DNA of 62,009 nt from Actinomycetota bacterium. Lineage in GTDB: Bacteria > Actinomycetota > Thermoleophilia > Solirubrobacterales > Solirubrobacteraceae. Location: contig VAWY01000030.1 in the NCBI GenBank assembly GCA_005888335.1, positions 1 to 62,009 on the forward strand, given 5' to 3'. How positions within the stretch are numbered: position 1 is the stretch's first letter; every line of letters begins with the position of its first letter. Shown here piece after piece: positions 17,228 through 26,600 of this stretch. Under the pieces are notes generated by a model. The model did no database searches, was not told the DNA's origin, and saw only the letters and a program-made list of their open reading frames with translations. The translations under genes and the position numbers were made by a program.

Positions 17228-18064
17228 ATGGATTGGACGTCGGTCGGCGAGGTGCGCGAGGCCCTCGGGCGCGAGCGCTACCTCGCCGATGAGGCGCTGT
17301 CCACCGCGCTCTTCCTGGCCGGCGAGATCGACCAGCCGCTGCTGCTCGAGGGCGAGGCCGGCGTCGGCAAGACCGAGACCGCGCGCGCGGCGGCGAGCGC
17401 GCGCGGCGCGCGGCTCGTGCGCCTGCAGTGCCACGAGGGCATCGACGTCCACCACGCGCTCTACGACTGGGACTGGTCGCGCCAGCTGCTCGCCCTGCGC
17501 GCCGCCGAGCACGGGCGCCCGGCGCCGCAGCTGTACTCGCGGGAGTTCCTGGTTCGCCGCCCGCTGCTCGAAGCGCTGGAGGCCGAAGACGACGTCGTGC
17601 TGCTCATCGACGAGGTCGACCGCGCCGACGACGCGTTCGAGGCGTTCCTGCTCGAGTTCCTCTCCGACTTCGCGGTGACGATCCCCGAGCTGGGGACGGT
17701 GACCGCGCGGCGCACGCCGCTCGTCGTGCTGACCTCCAACCGCACGCGCGAGCTGCACGACGCGCTCAAGCGGCGCTGCCTGTACCACTGGATCGACTAC
17801 CCGACGCCCGAGCGCGAGGCCGAGATCGTCCGCGCACGCCTGCCGGGCGTGCCCGAGGCGGTCGCGCAGCGCGTCTGCGAGGCGGTCGCCCGGCTGCGCG
17901 GAGCCGAGCTCTACAAGCTGCCGGGCGTCGGGGAGACGATCGCCTGGGCGCGCGCGCTGCTCGCACTTGGCACCGACGACCTCGAGGCGACCCTTGGCGT
18001 GGCGCTCAAGGTGCGCGAGGATCTCGACCGCGTGCGCGCGGAGGGGGTGCTCGCGGGTGCCTGA
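17228..18064 (+). CDS. MoxR-type AAA ATPase (CoxD-like)
   Basis: 278 residues. Walker A GEAGVGKTE (about residue 41), Walker B LLIDEVDRAD (about 126), sensor region VLTSNRTRELHDALKRRCLY. In carboxydotrophs CoxD is the ATPase needed to build the sulphurated [MoO2-S-Cu] or mature Mo centre; here it probably activates the form II hydroxylase with the VWA partner downstream. The ATG at 17228 lies 7 bases after a TAACGT hexamer (17215-17220), so it may have its own leaderless promoter in addition to read-through. Confidence 0.9.
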   Translation: MDWTSVGEVREALGRERYLADEALSTALFLAGEIDQPLLLEGEAGVGKTETARAAASARGARLVRLQCHEGIDVHHALYDWDWSRQLLALRAAEHGRPAPQLYSREFLVRRPLLEALEAEDDVVLLIDEVDRADDAFEAFLLEFLSDFAVTIPELGTVTARRTPLVVLTSNRTRELHDALKRRCLYHWIDYPTPEREAEIVRARLPGVPEAVAQRVCEAVARLRGAELYKLPGVGETIAWARALLALGTDDLEATLGVALKVREDLDRVRAEGVLAGA

Positions 18065-19264
18065 GCCTTCGGCCTCCGCTGGCCGAAGCGGTGGCGTCGG
18101 GCCGGTCGCTCACGCGGCCGAAGACCGGTCGGTGCCGGCGGTGGCCGCCCTCACCGCCGGCACGCCACCGCCGCTGCGCGGGCTGACGGCGCTCGCCGCC
18201 CGCCTGCGCGAGCGCGGCATCCGCGCCGGGCTCGGCGAGCTGCTCGTCGCGCACCGCGCGCTGGCGGCGATCGACGCGGGCGACCCGGCGCAGGCGCGCC
18301 TGGCGCTGCGCGCCGCGCTGTGCGCGCGGCGCGAGGACCTCGCCGCCTTCGACGCCGCGTGGGCGGCGTGGCTCCACGAGGCGCGGCCCACCAACCCCCT
18401 CGACGATCCCGCGGTACAGATGACCGTCCCGCACATCGCGGTCCCGGGCGGGACCGAGGCCGAGGGCGCCGGCCGGCAGCCGGTCCCGCGGCCCGCGGCC
18501 TGGAGCGCGGTCGAGCTGCTGCGCGAGCGCGACTTCGCCGAGATGAGCGACGCCGAGCGCGCGCTCGCCCGCCGCCTGCTCGCGCGGCTGGCGCAGCACG
18601 GGCCGACGCGGCGCAGCCGGCGCCTGAAGCCGTCGGGCCGGCGCCGCGGGCGCCCCGATCACCGCCGCACCGTGCGCGCGGCGCTGCGCCACGGCGGGGA
18701 GCCGTTCGACCGCCGCTGGCACGCGCCGGCGCGGCGCGAGCGCCCGCTCGTGCTCGTGCTCGACGTGTCGGGCTCGATGGCGCCGTACGCGCGGATGCTG
18801 CTGCACTACGTGCACGCCGCGGTCGCCGCCCGCCGCCGCGTCGAGGCCTTTGCCTTCGGCACGCGGCTGACCCGGATCACCCGCGAGCTGCGCGGCCGCG
18901 ACCCCGAGCCGGCGCTCGCTCGCGCCGCCGCGGCGGCCAAGGACTGGTCGGGCGGCACCCGCATCGGCGAAGCGCTCGCGGCGCTCAACCGCGAGCACGG
19001 CCGGCGGATCGGGCGCGGGGCGGTCGTCGTCGTGCTCTCCGACGGCTGGGATCGCGGCGACCCCGAGCGCCTCGGCGCCGAGATGGCGCGGCTGTCGCGC
19101 ACCGCGCACCGGCTCGTGTGGCTCAACCCGCTCAAGGCCGACCCGCGCTACGAGCCGCTCGCGCGCGGGATGGCCGCGGCGCTGCCCCACGTCGACGAGT
19201 TCCTGTCCGGCCACTCCGTCGCCTCGCTGCAGGAGCTGGCCGATCTGCTGGAAGGAGGGATCGA

Positions 19265-19268
<4 letters not shown>
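18057..19268 (+). CDS. VWA domain protein (CoxE-like)
   Basis: About 403 residues. The C-terminal half is a von Willebrand A domain with a MIDAS metal site (LVLDVSGSMAPYA at about 235, SGGTRIGEAL, VVLSDGWDRGDPE). CoxE-type proteins partner MoxR ATPases in maturing Mo hydroxylases. The GTG at 18057 overlaps the ATPase stop by 8 bases. The first 25 codons cover a DNA palindrome (18067-18088) and look poorly conserved, so a GTG at 18132 is a real alternative start. Confidence 0.88.
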
Positions 19269-19579
<311 letters not shown>

Positions 19580-19588
19580 ATGTCGGGC

Positions 19589-19625
19589 CATCGCTTCGCG
19601 ATGCCTTGCGCGAACTTCGTTCGCG
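19589..19625 (+). repeat. Pair of TTC-loop hairpins
   Basis: CATCGC-TTC-GCGATG (19589-19603) followed by CGCGAAC-TTC-GTTCGCG (19609-19625), both perfect. They lie between the two XdhC-type genes. The second hairpin and its flanks resemble 47776-47799 (TTGCGCGAAC, TTCG, GTTCGCG), so this looks like a REP-like extragenic palindrome. Confidence 0.6.
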
Positions 19626-19641
19626 GGGCGGGCGTGAGCAC

Positions 19642-20400
19642 GTGAGCGCGCAGTCCGAGTTCGCGCAGCTCGCGCGCGAGGGCGCGCGCGGCGCGCTGGT
19701 CACCGTCCTGCGCGGGCCGGGCGCCGGCGAAAGGCTGCTCGTCCGCGCCGACGGCTCGGCCGAGGGCTCGCTCGGCCCGCTCACCGACGCGGCGCTGCGG
19801 CACGCCGACGAGCTGATGTGGGCCGAGCGCTCGGAGGCCCGCGAGGAGGGCGAGGCGCTGCTCTTCATCGACGTGACGTTCCCCGCGCCGCGGCTGATCG
19901 TCTTCGGCGCCGTCGACTACGCGGCATCGCTCGTGCGGCTCGCGCGGGCGATCGGCTGGCGTCCCTACGTCGTCGACCCGCGCTCGCGCTTCGCCACCGC
20001 CGAGCGCTTCCCGGAGGCCGAGGAGATCGTCGTCGCCTGGCCCGAGGAGGCGTTCCGGCGCCTGGGCGGCATCGACCGCGCGACCTCGATCGCCGTGCTC
20101 ACCCACGACCCCAAGCTCGACGACGCGGCGCTGACCATCGCGCTGCGATCCGAGGCCGCCTATATCGGCGCAATGGGCTCGCGGCGCGCGCAGGCCGCGC
20201 GGCGCGAACGGCTGCTCGCCGTTGGGCTGACCGACGAGGACCTCGAGCGCCTGGCCGCGCCCGTCGGGCTCGACCTCGGCGCGACGAGCTCGGAGGAGAC
20301 GGCGCTGTCGGTCCTCGCCGAGGTCGTCGCCGTCCGCCACGGGCGCGAGGGCGGCCGGCTGGGGCGCGCGGGCGGGCGCATCCACGAGGTCGGCGCTTGA
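19642..20400 (+). CDS. XdhC family protein (with Rossmann domain)
   Basis: 252 residues from a GTG at 19642. The first part is a divergent XdhC_CoxI-type domain (GALVTVLRGPGAGERLLVRA). From about residue 85 the XdhC_C Rossmann domain follows (RLIVFGAVDYAASLVRLARA, then DPRSRFATAERFPEAEE, VLTHDPKLDDAAL, YIGAMGSRRA). It is a molybdenum cofactor chaperone for the hydroxylase, presumably working with the 104-residue protein just upstream. Its stop overlaps the TTG start of the cytidylyltransferase gene. Confidence 0.88.
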   Translation: MSAQSEFAQLAREGARGALVTVLRGPGAGERLLVRADGSAEGSLGPLTDAALRHADELMWAERSEAREEGEALLFIDVTFPAPRLIVFGAVDYAASLVRLARAIGWRPYVVDPRSRFATAERFPEAEEIVVAWPEEAFRRLGGIDRATSIAVLTHDPKLDDAALTIALRSEAAYIGAMGSRRAQAARRERLLAVGLTDEDLERLAAPVGLDLGATSSEETALSVLAEVVAVRHGREGGRLGRAGGRIHEVGA

Positions 20401-20903
20401 CCGGCGGCATCGTGCTCGCCGCCGGGGAGGGCAGCCGCTTCGGCGGTCCCAAGCAGCTCGCGCAGCTCGACGGCCGCCCGCTCGTCGAGCACGTGGCGGC
20501 GGTGCTGGGCGCGGTCTGCGACCGCGTGGTCGTCGTCCTCGGCGCGCACGCCGACGAGGTGCTCGCCGGCGCGCGCCTCGACGACGTCGTGGTCTGCCCG
20601 GACTGGGCCGCGGGGACGTTCGCCTCGCTGCGCTGCGGCCTGGCCGCGCTGGGCGACGAGCCCGACGCGGTCGTCGTCGCGCTCGGCGACCAGCCCTCGC
20701 TGTCGCGCGAGCGCATCGACGCCGTGCTCGCCGCCGGCGCGCCGATCGCGCGGGCGACCGACGGCGGCGCGCCCAGCCACCCGGTCGTCATCCGCCGCGG
20801 CGCGCGCGTCACGCCGGAGGCGCTGCGCGCCGCTGCGGGCGTCGAGCTCGGCCCGCTCGCCGACGTCGACACGCGCGAGCAACTCGATGCGCTGACGGCC
20901 TAG
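20397..20903 (+). CDS. MocA/MobA-like nucleotidyltransferase (molybdenum cofactor cytidylyltransferase)
   Basis: 168 residues. It begins GGIVLAAGEGSRFGGPKQLA, the nucleotide-binding loop of the MobA/MocA family, and has VVALGDQPSLSRERI. MocA makes molybdopterin cytosine dinucleotide, the cofactor form used by xanthine-oxidase-family enzymes, so its place at the end of this operon fits. It is a little shorter than typical MocA (about 190). The start is a TTG at 20397 overlapping the XdhC stop (TTGA). Confidence 0.85.
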   Translation: MTGGIVLAAGEGSRFGGPKQLAQLDGRPLVEHVAAVLGAVCDRVVVVLGAHADEVLAGARLDDVVVCPDWAAGTFASLRCGLAALGDEPDAVVVALGDQPSLSRERIDAVLAAGAPIARATDGGAPSHPVVIRRGARVTPEALRAAAGVELGPLADVDTREQLDALTA

Positions 20904-20959
20904 AACCTTCGTCGAAAACCCTCGGCAGGGCGCCAACAGACGTCGATGATCCCCTGTCT

Positions 20960-22672
20960 ATGCCGGTCGATCTCGCTGAGCCGACACCCACGGCGCTGCC
21001 CGTGGAGAGCTCGGCGATCCTGCTCGTCGAGGACGATCCCGGGAGCGCCCGGCTGACCGCCGCCCAGCTCGGCGCCGACCGGCCCGGCGGCCCGTACGAG
21101 CTCGTCCACGCGGCGAGCATCGCCGAGGGCGTCGCGCGGCTGCTCGACCGCGCGTTCGCGTGCGTCCTGCTCGACCTGCACCTGCCCGACGCGCGCGGCC
21201 TCGAGGCGCTCGCCCATGTGCGCACGGCCGCGCTGGACGTGCCGGTCCTCGTGCTCACCGGCTCCGACGACCACGCGCTCGCCCTGCAGGCCGTCCGCGA
21301 GGGCGCGCAGGACGTGCTGGTCAAGAGCCGCGTCGACGAGCGCGCCCTGCGCCACGCGGTCGCGCTGGCCATCGAGCGCAAGCGCTTCGAGGCACGGCTC
21401 GCGCACCAGGCGATGCACGACGACCTCACCGGCCTGCCCAACCGCGCCCTGTTCGTCGACCGCCTCGGCCAGGCGCTCTCGCGCCTCGGCCGCCACGCGA
21501 CGACGCTCGCCGTCCTCTTCCTCGACCTCGACCGCTTCAAGGCGATCAACGACGCCATGGGCCACGCCGCCGGCGACGAGCTGCTGCGCGCGGTGGCCGC
21601 GCGCCTGGCCAGCGTGCTGCGGGCGGGCGACACCGCCGCGCGGCTCGGCGGCGACGAGTTCGCCGTCCTGTGCGAGGACGTCGCCGGCGAGCGCCACGCG
21701 ATCGGGGTCGCCGAGCGCGTCGCCGAGGCGCTGCGCACGCCGTTCGCGCTGGGCGGCGACGAGGTCCACGTCCGCTCGAGCGTCGGCATCGCCCTGGCGA
21801 CGCTGGGCACCGAGGACCCCGACGCGCTCGTCCGCGAGGCCGACGCCGCGATGTACCGCGCCAAGGAGCGTGGCGGCGGGGTCTACGAGGTCTTCGACGA
21901 CGGCATGCGCGCGCGCACCGCGCGCCGCCACGAGACCGAGCTCGCGCTGCGCCGGGCGATCGAGCGCCGCGAGCTCGTGCTGCGCTTCCTGCCCCAGGTC
22001 GAGCTGGCCGGCGGCGCCATCTGCGGCGCCGAGGCGCTCGTGCGCTGGGACCATCCCGAGCGCGGACTGGTCGACCCCGCCGACTTCATCACCACGGCCG
22101 AGGAGACCGGGCTGATCGTCCCGATCGGCGCCTGGGTGCTCGAGGAGGCCTGCCGTCACGCCCTGCGCTGGCCCGGCCTGGTCACGGCGGTCAACCTGTC
22201 GCCGCGCCAGTCCGCCCATCCGGACCTCATCGAGGCCGTCGCCGGCGCGCTCGGGCGCACCGGCGTCGACCCCTCGATGATCCTTCTCGAGGTCGTCGAG
22301 CGCGCGGTGAGCGACGATCTGGAAGCCGGTGCGGCGACCCTGCGCCGGCTGGCCGCGCTTGGCGTGCGCCTCGCCCTCGACGACTTCGGGACCGGCCCCT
22401 CGTCGCTGCGCGCGCTGCAGCGGTTGCCCGTCGCCGAGGTCAAGGTCGACCGCTCGCTCGTGGCCCGCCTGCCCGGCGATCCGCAAGCCGGTGCGCTGCT
22501 GGCGGCCATCGTCTCGCTCGCCCATGCCCTCGGCCTGCGCACTGCAGCGGAGGGCGTTGAGACCGCCGCGCAGGCGGACGCCCTGCGCGCGCTGGGCTGC
22601 GATCTGGCGCAGGGATTCTTCTTCCATCGCCCGCTCGCGGGCGAGGAACTCGAGGCGCTGCTGGCCGGCTGA
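20960..22672 (+). CDS. Response regulator with GGDEF and EAL domains
   Basis: 570 residues. Receiver domain about 15-130 with the acidic pocket (LVEDD), phospho-acceptor Asp (LLDLHLPD), Thr (LTGS) and Lys (LVKS). The GGDEF domain has an intact RLGGDEFAVL (about 230), so diguanylate cyclase activity is possible. The EAL domain has GAEALVRW (about 357), VNLSPRQ, LDDFGTGPSSL and LAQGFFF, consistent with phosphodiesterase activity. It could make or degrade c-di-GMP under control of a histidine kinase that is not in the window. It is 66 bases ahead of the SpoIIE-type gene. Confidence 0.93.
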   Translation: MPVDLAEPTPTALPVESSAILLVEDDPGSARLTAAQLGADRPGGPYELVHAASIAEGVARLLDRAFACVLLDLHLPDARGLEALAHVRTAALDVPVLVLTGSDDHALALQAVREGAQDVLVKSRVDERALRHAVALAIERKRFEARLAHQAMHDDLTGLPNRALFVDRLGQALSRLGRHATTLAVLFLDLDRFKAINDAMGHAAGDELLRAVAARLASVLRAGDTAARLGGDEFAVLCEDVAGERHAIGVAERVAEALRTPFALGGDEVHVRSSVGIALATLGTEDPDALVREADAAMYRAKERGGGVYEVFDDGMRARTARRHETELALRRAIERRELVLRFLPQVELAGGAICGAEALVRWDHPERGLVDPADFITTAEETGLIVPIGAWVLEEACRHALRWPGLVTAVNLSPRQSAHPDLIEAVAGALGRTGVDPSMILLEVVERAVSDDLEAGAATLRRLAALGVRLALDDFGTGPSSLRALQRLPVAEVKVDRSLVARLPGDPQAGALLAAIVSLAHALGLRTAAEGVETAAQADALRALGCDLAQGFFFHRPLAGEELEALLAG

Positions 22673-22684
22673 CGCTCGACGCGC

Positions 22685-22699
22685 CTCCCGAGCCGGGAG
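22685..22699 (+). terminator. Hairpin after the GGDEF-EAL gene
   Basis: CTCCCG-AGC-CGGGAG, a perfect 6-bp stem with a 3-base loop, starting 13 bases after the stop. There is no T tract. It is followed at once by TAGAGT (22700-22705), a possible -10 box for the next gene. Confidence 0.45.
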
Positions 22700-22738
22700 T
22701 AGAGTCGCCCCCGAGCCCGAGCAAGGACGAGTGGGTCG

Positions 22739-25651
22739 TTGTTGTCGGAACCCGTGCGTCGCGTCGAGGAGGAACTGCGCCGCAGTGAGGCGCGGCAGGT
22801 TGCGATCGCCCGGTTGGGGAGGTTGGCCCATGCCGCACGCGATCCGGCGGCGCTGCTGGACGAGGCGGCCGGCGTGGCAGCCGAGGGGCTCGACGCCGAG
22901 TGGACGGGCGTGCTCGAGGTGGGCCCACGGGGCGAGCTCAACCTGCGCGCGACGCCGGACGACTCCGCGTCCGAGCCGACGGCGGTCGACGCGGTCGCGC
23001 GCCTGGCCCTCGCCGCCGACGAGCCGGTGGTCGTCGCCGACCTGCAGGGCGACGAGCGTCTGGGCGCCGCGGGCTCGGGCCCCGGGAGCGGGGTTTCCGC
23101 CGCCATCCGCTGGCGCGGGCGCTCGTACGGCGTGCTCGTCGCGTGCTCGTCGCGCCAGGGCGCGTTCAGCGCGGAGGACGCCCGCCTGCTTCGCGCGGCC
23201 GCAAACGTCCTGGCCGAGGCCCTCGAGCTGGCGCGCTCCGAGGCGGAGCAGCGCCGCCTCGCCACAGCGCTCGAGACCGAGCGCACCCGGCTGCGCGCGC
23301 TCGTCGAGAGCATCCCGGCCGGCGTCGTCCTCGCCGAGGCCCCGACCGGCACGATCACCATCGCCAACCGCCACGTCAGCACGATCCTGCGCCGTCCCGT
23401 CGCGCCGCACACCGGCTTCGGGCTCCTCCAGCCCGACACCACCTACCACCCCGACGGGAGCCGGTACCACGCCGACGAGCTGCCGCTGCTGCGCTCGATC
23501 GCCCATGGCGAGGTCATCACCGGGGAGGAGGTCGACGTCGTCCTGGGCGACGGGACGCGCGCGACGCTCAGCGTGAGCTCCGCGCCGGTGCGCGACCTGC
23601 TGGGCAACATCGTCGCGGCGGTGGCGACGTTCTTCGACGTCAGCGTCCGCAAGACGGAGCAGAGCTCGCTGCAGCTGCACCGCGCGCTGCTGGAGGCACA
23701 GGGCGAGGCCTCGATCGAGGGCATCCTCGTGGTCTCGCCCGAGGGGCGGATGATCTCGTTCAACCGGCGCTTCGGCGAGATGTGGAACCTGTCCGCGGAG
23801 GTCCTGGAGAGCGGCTCCGACGAGGAGGCGATCCGGGCGGTGAGCGAGCAGCTCGTCGACCCGGACGCCTTCCTCGCCCGGATCAACGAGCTCTACGACA
23901 GCCCCGACGCGACGTCGACCGACGAGATCGCGTTCCTCGACGGGCGCACGTTCGACCGCTACAGCGCGCCCCTGATCGGCGAGGGCGGCGAGCGCTACGG
24001 GCGGATCTGGTTCTTCCGCGACATGACCGAGCGCAAGCGCGCGGAGGAGCACCAGCGCTTCCTGGCCGAGACGAGCGCCGCGCTGGAGGCCTCGCTGGAC
24101 CTGCCCACGGTCGTCAAGAGCGTCTGCGAGGCGTGCGTGCCGTTCCTCGCCGACTTCTGCGAGATCAACCTCGTCCAGGACGGCGCGATCGTCCGCCTGG
24201 CCGGCCGCGCGGCCGACGCCGCCCGCGGCGAGGCGGCGGTCGAGATCGAGCGCGAGCCCATCGACCCGCGCGGCGACCACCCCGTCGCGGTCGCGGTGCG
24301 CACGGGCGAGCTGCGCTCGTACGACACCATCCCGCCTGTCGGCGTGATCGGGGCGAAGGAGGCCGAGGCCGCGCGCCGGCTCGGCCTGCGCGGCGGGATC
24401 GTGGCGCCGCTGCGCGCGCGCGGCCGCACGGTCGGCGCGCTGGCGCTCGGGCGTACGCGCGTGGCCTCCCGCAGCGACGAGGTCGAGCTCGCGGGGGAGC
24501 TCGCCCGCCGCGCCGCGCTGGCGATCGACAACGTGCAGCTCTACGAGCGCGAGCGGACCGTCGCCGAAACCCTTCAGCGAAGCCTCCTGCCGCAGGAGCT
24601 GCCCCAGCCCCCCGGGCTCGCGCTCGCCGCCCGCTACCTGCCCGGCGGTCGGGGGATCGAGGTCGGCGGCGACTGGTACGACGCGATCCCGCTGCCCGAC
24701 GGGGGCACGGCGCTGGTCATCGGCGACGTCGTCGGACGCGGGCTGCGCGCGGCGTCGGTGATGGGCCACCTGCGCAACGTCGCGCGCGTCTACGCCCTGG
24801 ACGGCACGCCTCCGGCGCGCGCTGCCGCGGCGATGAACCGGCTGGTGGAGACGATCGGCCAGGGCGAGATGGCGACGATGCTCTACGCGGTCCTCGAGCC
24901 CGACCTGACGACGCTGCGCATGGCCAGCGCCGGCCACCCTCCGCCGCTGGTCGTGCACCCCGACGGGCGCGCGGAGTACCTCGAGGGCGGGCGATCGCTG
25001 CCCTTCGGGGCGATGTCGCACATCGTCTACGACGAGGCGAGCGGCCGGCTCGAGCCGGGCTCCACGCTGTTGCTCTACACCGACGGCCTGATCGAGCGCC
25101 GCGGCGAGCCGCTCGAGAAGGGCCTCACGCGCCTGGCCGACATCGCGGTGCGCGCGGGGGAGGACGTCGAGGGCTTCTGCGACCACGTCCTGAGCGCGCT
25201 CGCCGACGGTCACGATTCGACCGACGACGTCGCGCTGCTCGCGGTGCGCGTGCTACCGCCCGAGCGCGGCGCCCTGCACCTGCGCCTGCCGGCCGACCCG
25301 CTCGCGCTGGCCGCGCTGCGCCAGTCGCTCACCCACTGGCTGCGACAGAACGAGGCCTCCGACCACGAGATCTTCGAGATCGTCTTCGCCTGCAACGAGG
25401 CGGCCGCCAACGCGATCGAGCACGCCTACGGGCTCGAGCAGGGCAGCTTCGAGTTCGAGGCCCACATGAACGGCGCCGAGATGGTGGCCGTCGTTCGCGA
25501 CTTCGGGCGCTGGCGCCCCGCGCGCGGCCAGAACCGCGGCCGCGGGCTCGAGCTCGTTCACCGCATGATGGACTCGGCCGAGGTGGTTCCCCATGAGCGC
25601 GGCACCGAGGTCCGGCTGCGCCGCCGGCTGAACGCCGGGAGCGCGCGGTGA
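22739..25651 (+). CDS. GAF-PAS-PAS-GAF sensor with SpoIIE phosphatase and HATPase domains
   Basis: 970 residues. Order: GAF-like (20-165), PAS (180-310), PAS (315-430), GAF (435-605), PP2C/SpoIIE phosphatase (620-830; GGDWYDAIPLPDGGTALVIG, then DVVGRGLRA), and an anti-sigma HATPase (835-965; FACNEAAANAIEHAYG, RGRGLELVHRMMD). Such RsbU+RsbW fusions sense a signal and dephosphorylate an anti-anti-sigma protein, releasing a sigma factor. The STAS target is encoded by the next gene with a GTGA overlap. Start: TTG at 22739 (a second TTG follows), with AAGGA about 11 bases upstream. Confidence 0.9.
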   Translation: MLSEPVRRVEEELRRSEARQVAIARLGRLAHAARDPAALLDEAAGVAAEGLDAEWTGVLEVGPRGELNLRATPDDSASEPTAVDAVARLALAADEPVVVADLQGDERLGAAGSGPGSGVSAAIRWRGRSYGVLVACSSRQGAFSAEDARLLRAAANVLAEALELARSEAEQRRLATALETERTRLRALVESIPAGVVLAEAPTGTITIANRHVSTILRRPVAPHTGFGLLQPDTTYHPDGSRYHADELPLLRSIAHGEVITGEEVDVVLGDGTRATLSVSSAPVRDLLGNIVAAVATFFDVSVRKTEQSSLQLHRALLEAQGEASIEGILVVSPEGRMISFNRRFGEMWNLSAEVLESGSDEEAIRAVSEQLVDPDAFLARINELYDSPDATSTDEIAFLDGRTFDRYSAPLIGEGGERYGRIWFFRDMTERKRAEEHQRFLAETSAALEASLDLPTVVKSVCEACVPFLADFCEINLVQDGAIVRLAGRAADAARGEAAVEIEREPIDPRGDHPVAVAVRTGELRSYDTIPPVGVIGAKEAEAARRLGLRGGIVAPLRARGRTVGALALGRTRVASRSDEVELAGELARRAALAIDNVQLYERERTVAETLQRSLLPQELPQPPGLALAARYLPGGRGIEVGGDWYDAIPLPDGGTALVIGDVVGRGLRAASVMGHLRNVARVYALDGTPPARAAAAMNRLVETIGQGEMATMLYAVLEPDLTTLRMASAGHPPPLVVHPDGRAEYLEGGRSLPFGAMSHIVYDEASGRLEPGSTLLLYTDGLIERRGEPLEKGLTRLADIAVRAGEDVEGFCDHVLSALADGHDSTDDVALLAVRVLPPERGALHLRLPADPLALAALRQSLTHWLRQNEASDHEIFEIVFACNEAAANAIEHAYGLEQGSFEFEAHMNGAEMVAVVRDFGRWRPARGQNRGRGLELVHRMMDSAEVVPHERGTEVRLRRRLNAGSAR

Positions 25652-26061
25652 CCGGTCAGCTGGCGACGCTGGCGATCGCCGAGCGCGACGGGATCCCGGT
25701 GGCCGGGGTCACCGGCGAGATCGACCTCACCAACGTCGCCGAGCTCGGCGAGCGGATCGCGCGCGCCGTGCCCAACGGCGTGCTCGGCCTCGTCGTCGAC
25801 CTCGAGCGGACGAGCTTCCTCGACAGCGCCGGGCTGCGGCTCCTCTTCCAGCTCGCCCGCCGCCTGGAGCGCCGCGGGCAGCAGCTGCGCATCGCCGTGC
25901 CGGACGACGCGGTGATCCGCAAGGCGCTCGACGTCGCCGAGGTGCCGCGCGTGGCGATCGTGCACCACAGCGTCGCCGAGGCGGTGCGCGAGCTGATCGA
26001 TCAGTCGGGCACCTCGGGGCCGGCGGCGCCTTCGGGCCAGACGCCGAAGCCGGCGCGGTAG
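25648..26061 (+). CDS. STAS domain anti-sigma factor antagonist
   Basis: 137 residues. VTGEIDLTNVAEL and VVDLERTSFLDSAGLRLLFQ form the SpoIIAA/RsbV core; the Ser in LDSAGL is the usual phosphorylation site. It is the expected substrate of the preceding phosphatase/kinase protein. The GTG start overlaps that gene's stop. A Pro/Gly-rich tail ends within the convergent eight-repeat protein gene, giving a 61-base 3' overlap. Which sigma factor it frees is unknown; the sigma-70 factor at 7323 is a candidate only by presence. Confidence 0.92.
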   Translation: MTGQLATLAIAERDGIPVAGVTGEIDLTNVAELGERIARAVPNGVLGLVVDLERTSFLDSAGLRLLFQLARRLERRGQQLRIAVPDDAVIRKALDVAEVPRVAIVHHSVAEAVRELIDQSGTSGPAAPSGQTPKPAR

Positions 26062-26600
26062 TCGCCGTCGGCGTCCCAGAACTCGACGGAGGCCTCGCGG
26101 TCGGGATCGGGGCCGACCGCCAGCAGCGCGCGCAGGTGGCCGGCGGTGTCCCACACGTGCACGCCCGCCGGCCCGTCGGGCCGCTCGAGCGCGCTCACCC
26201 GGCGGCGGCGCTCGCGGTCCCAGATCTCGAACGAGGCCGACCCGTCGGCCCAGGCGCCCGCGGTGACGCGGCGGACGCCGTCGGCGTCGGCGACGCGCAG
26301 GGAGGCGGACTCGTCGCTCCACTCGCCCAGGGCGACGCGCGAGCGCCCGTCCGGGTCGCGCAGCTCCAGCGACGTGTCCTCGCGCGCCGAGAGCAGGACC
26401 CGCGGGCGGCCGCTCGCGTCGCGCAGCTCCAGGCGGGCGGCGCCGTCCACGCCGAGCGCGAGCCGCGCGCGCACGCGCCCCTCGTCGTCGAGCAGCTCGA
26501 GCGCGACGCGCCCCTCCTCGCCGGCGGCAAGGCGGGCGCGCACGCGCCCCTCGCCGTCGACGAGCTCGAGCCCCTCGGCGCGAAGCGGCGGCTCGCTCAT
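26001..26600 (-). CDS. Eight-repeat beta-rich protein, unknown function
   Basis: 199 residues from the ATG at 26600. It consists of about eight units of 22-25 residues with the pattern xLELxDxxGRxRxxLxxxxDG (examples: LELVDGEGRVRARLAAGEEG, LELRDASGRPRVLLSA, LELRDPDGRSRVALGE, FEIWDRERRRRVSALE, VEFWDADGDYRAGFGV). The repeats suggest a beta-solenoid or propeller-like fold. There is no signal peptide. It is coupled by ATGA to the phosphoesterase gene upstream on the minus strand, so it may be an accessory of that enzyme. No known function. Confidence 0.75.
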   Translation of the reverse strand: MSEPPLRAEGLELVDGEGRVRARLAAGEEGRVALELLDDEGRVRARLALGVDGAARLELRDASGRPRVLLSAREDTSLELRDPDGRSRVALGEWSDESASLRVADADGVRRVTAGAWADGSASFEIWDRERRRRVSALERPDGPAGVHVWDTAGHLRALLAVGPDPDREASVEFWDADGDYRAGFGVWPEGAAGPEVPD

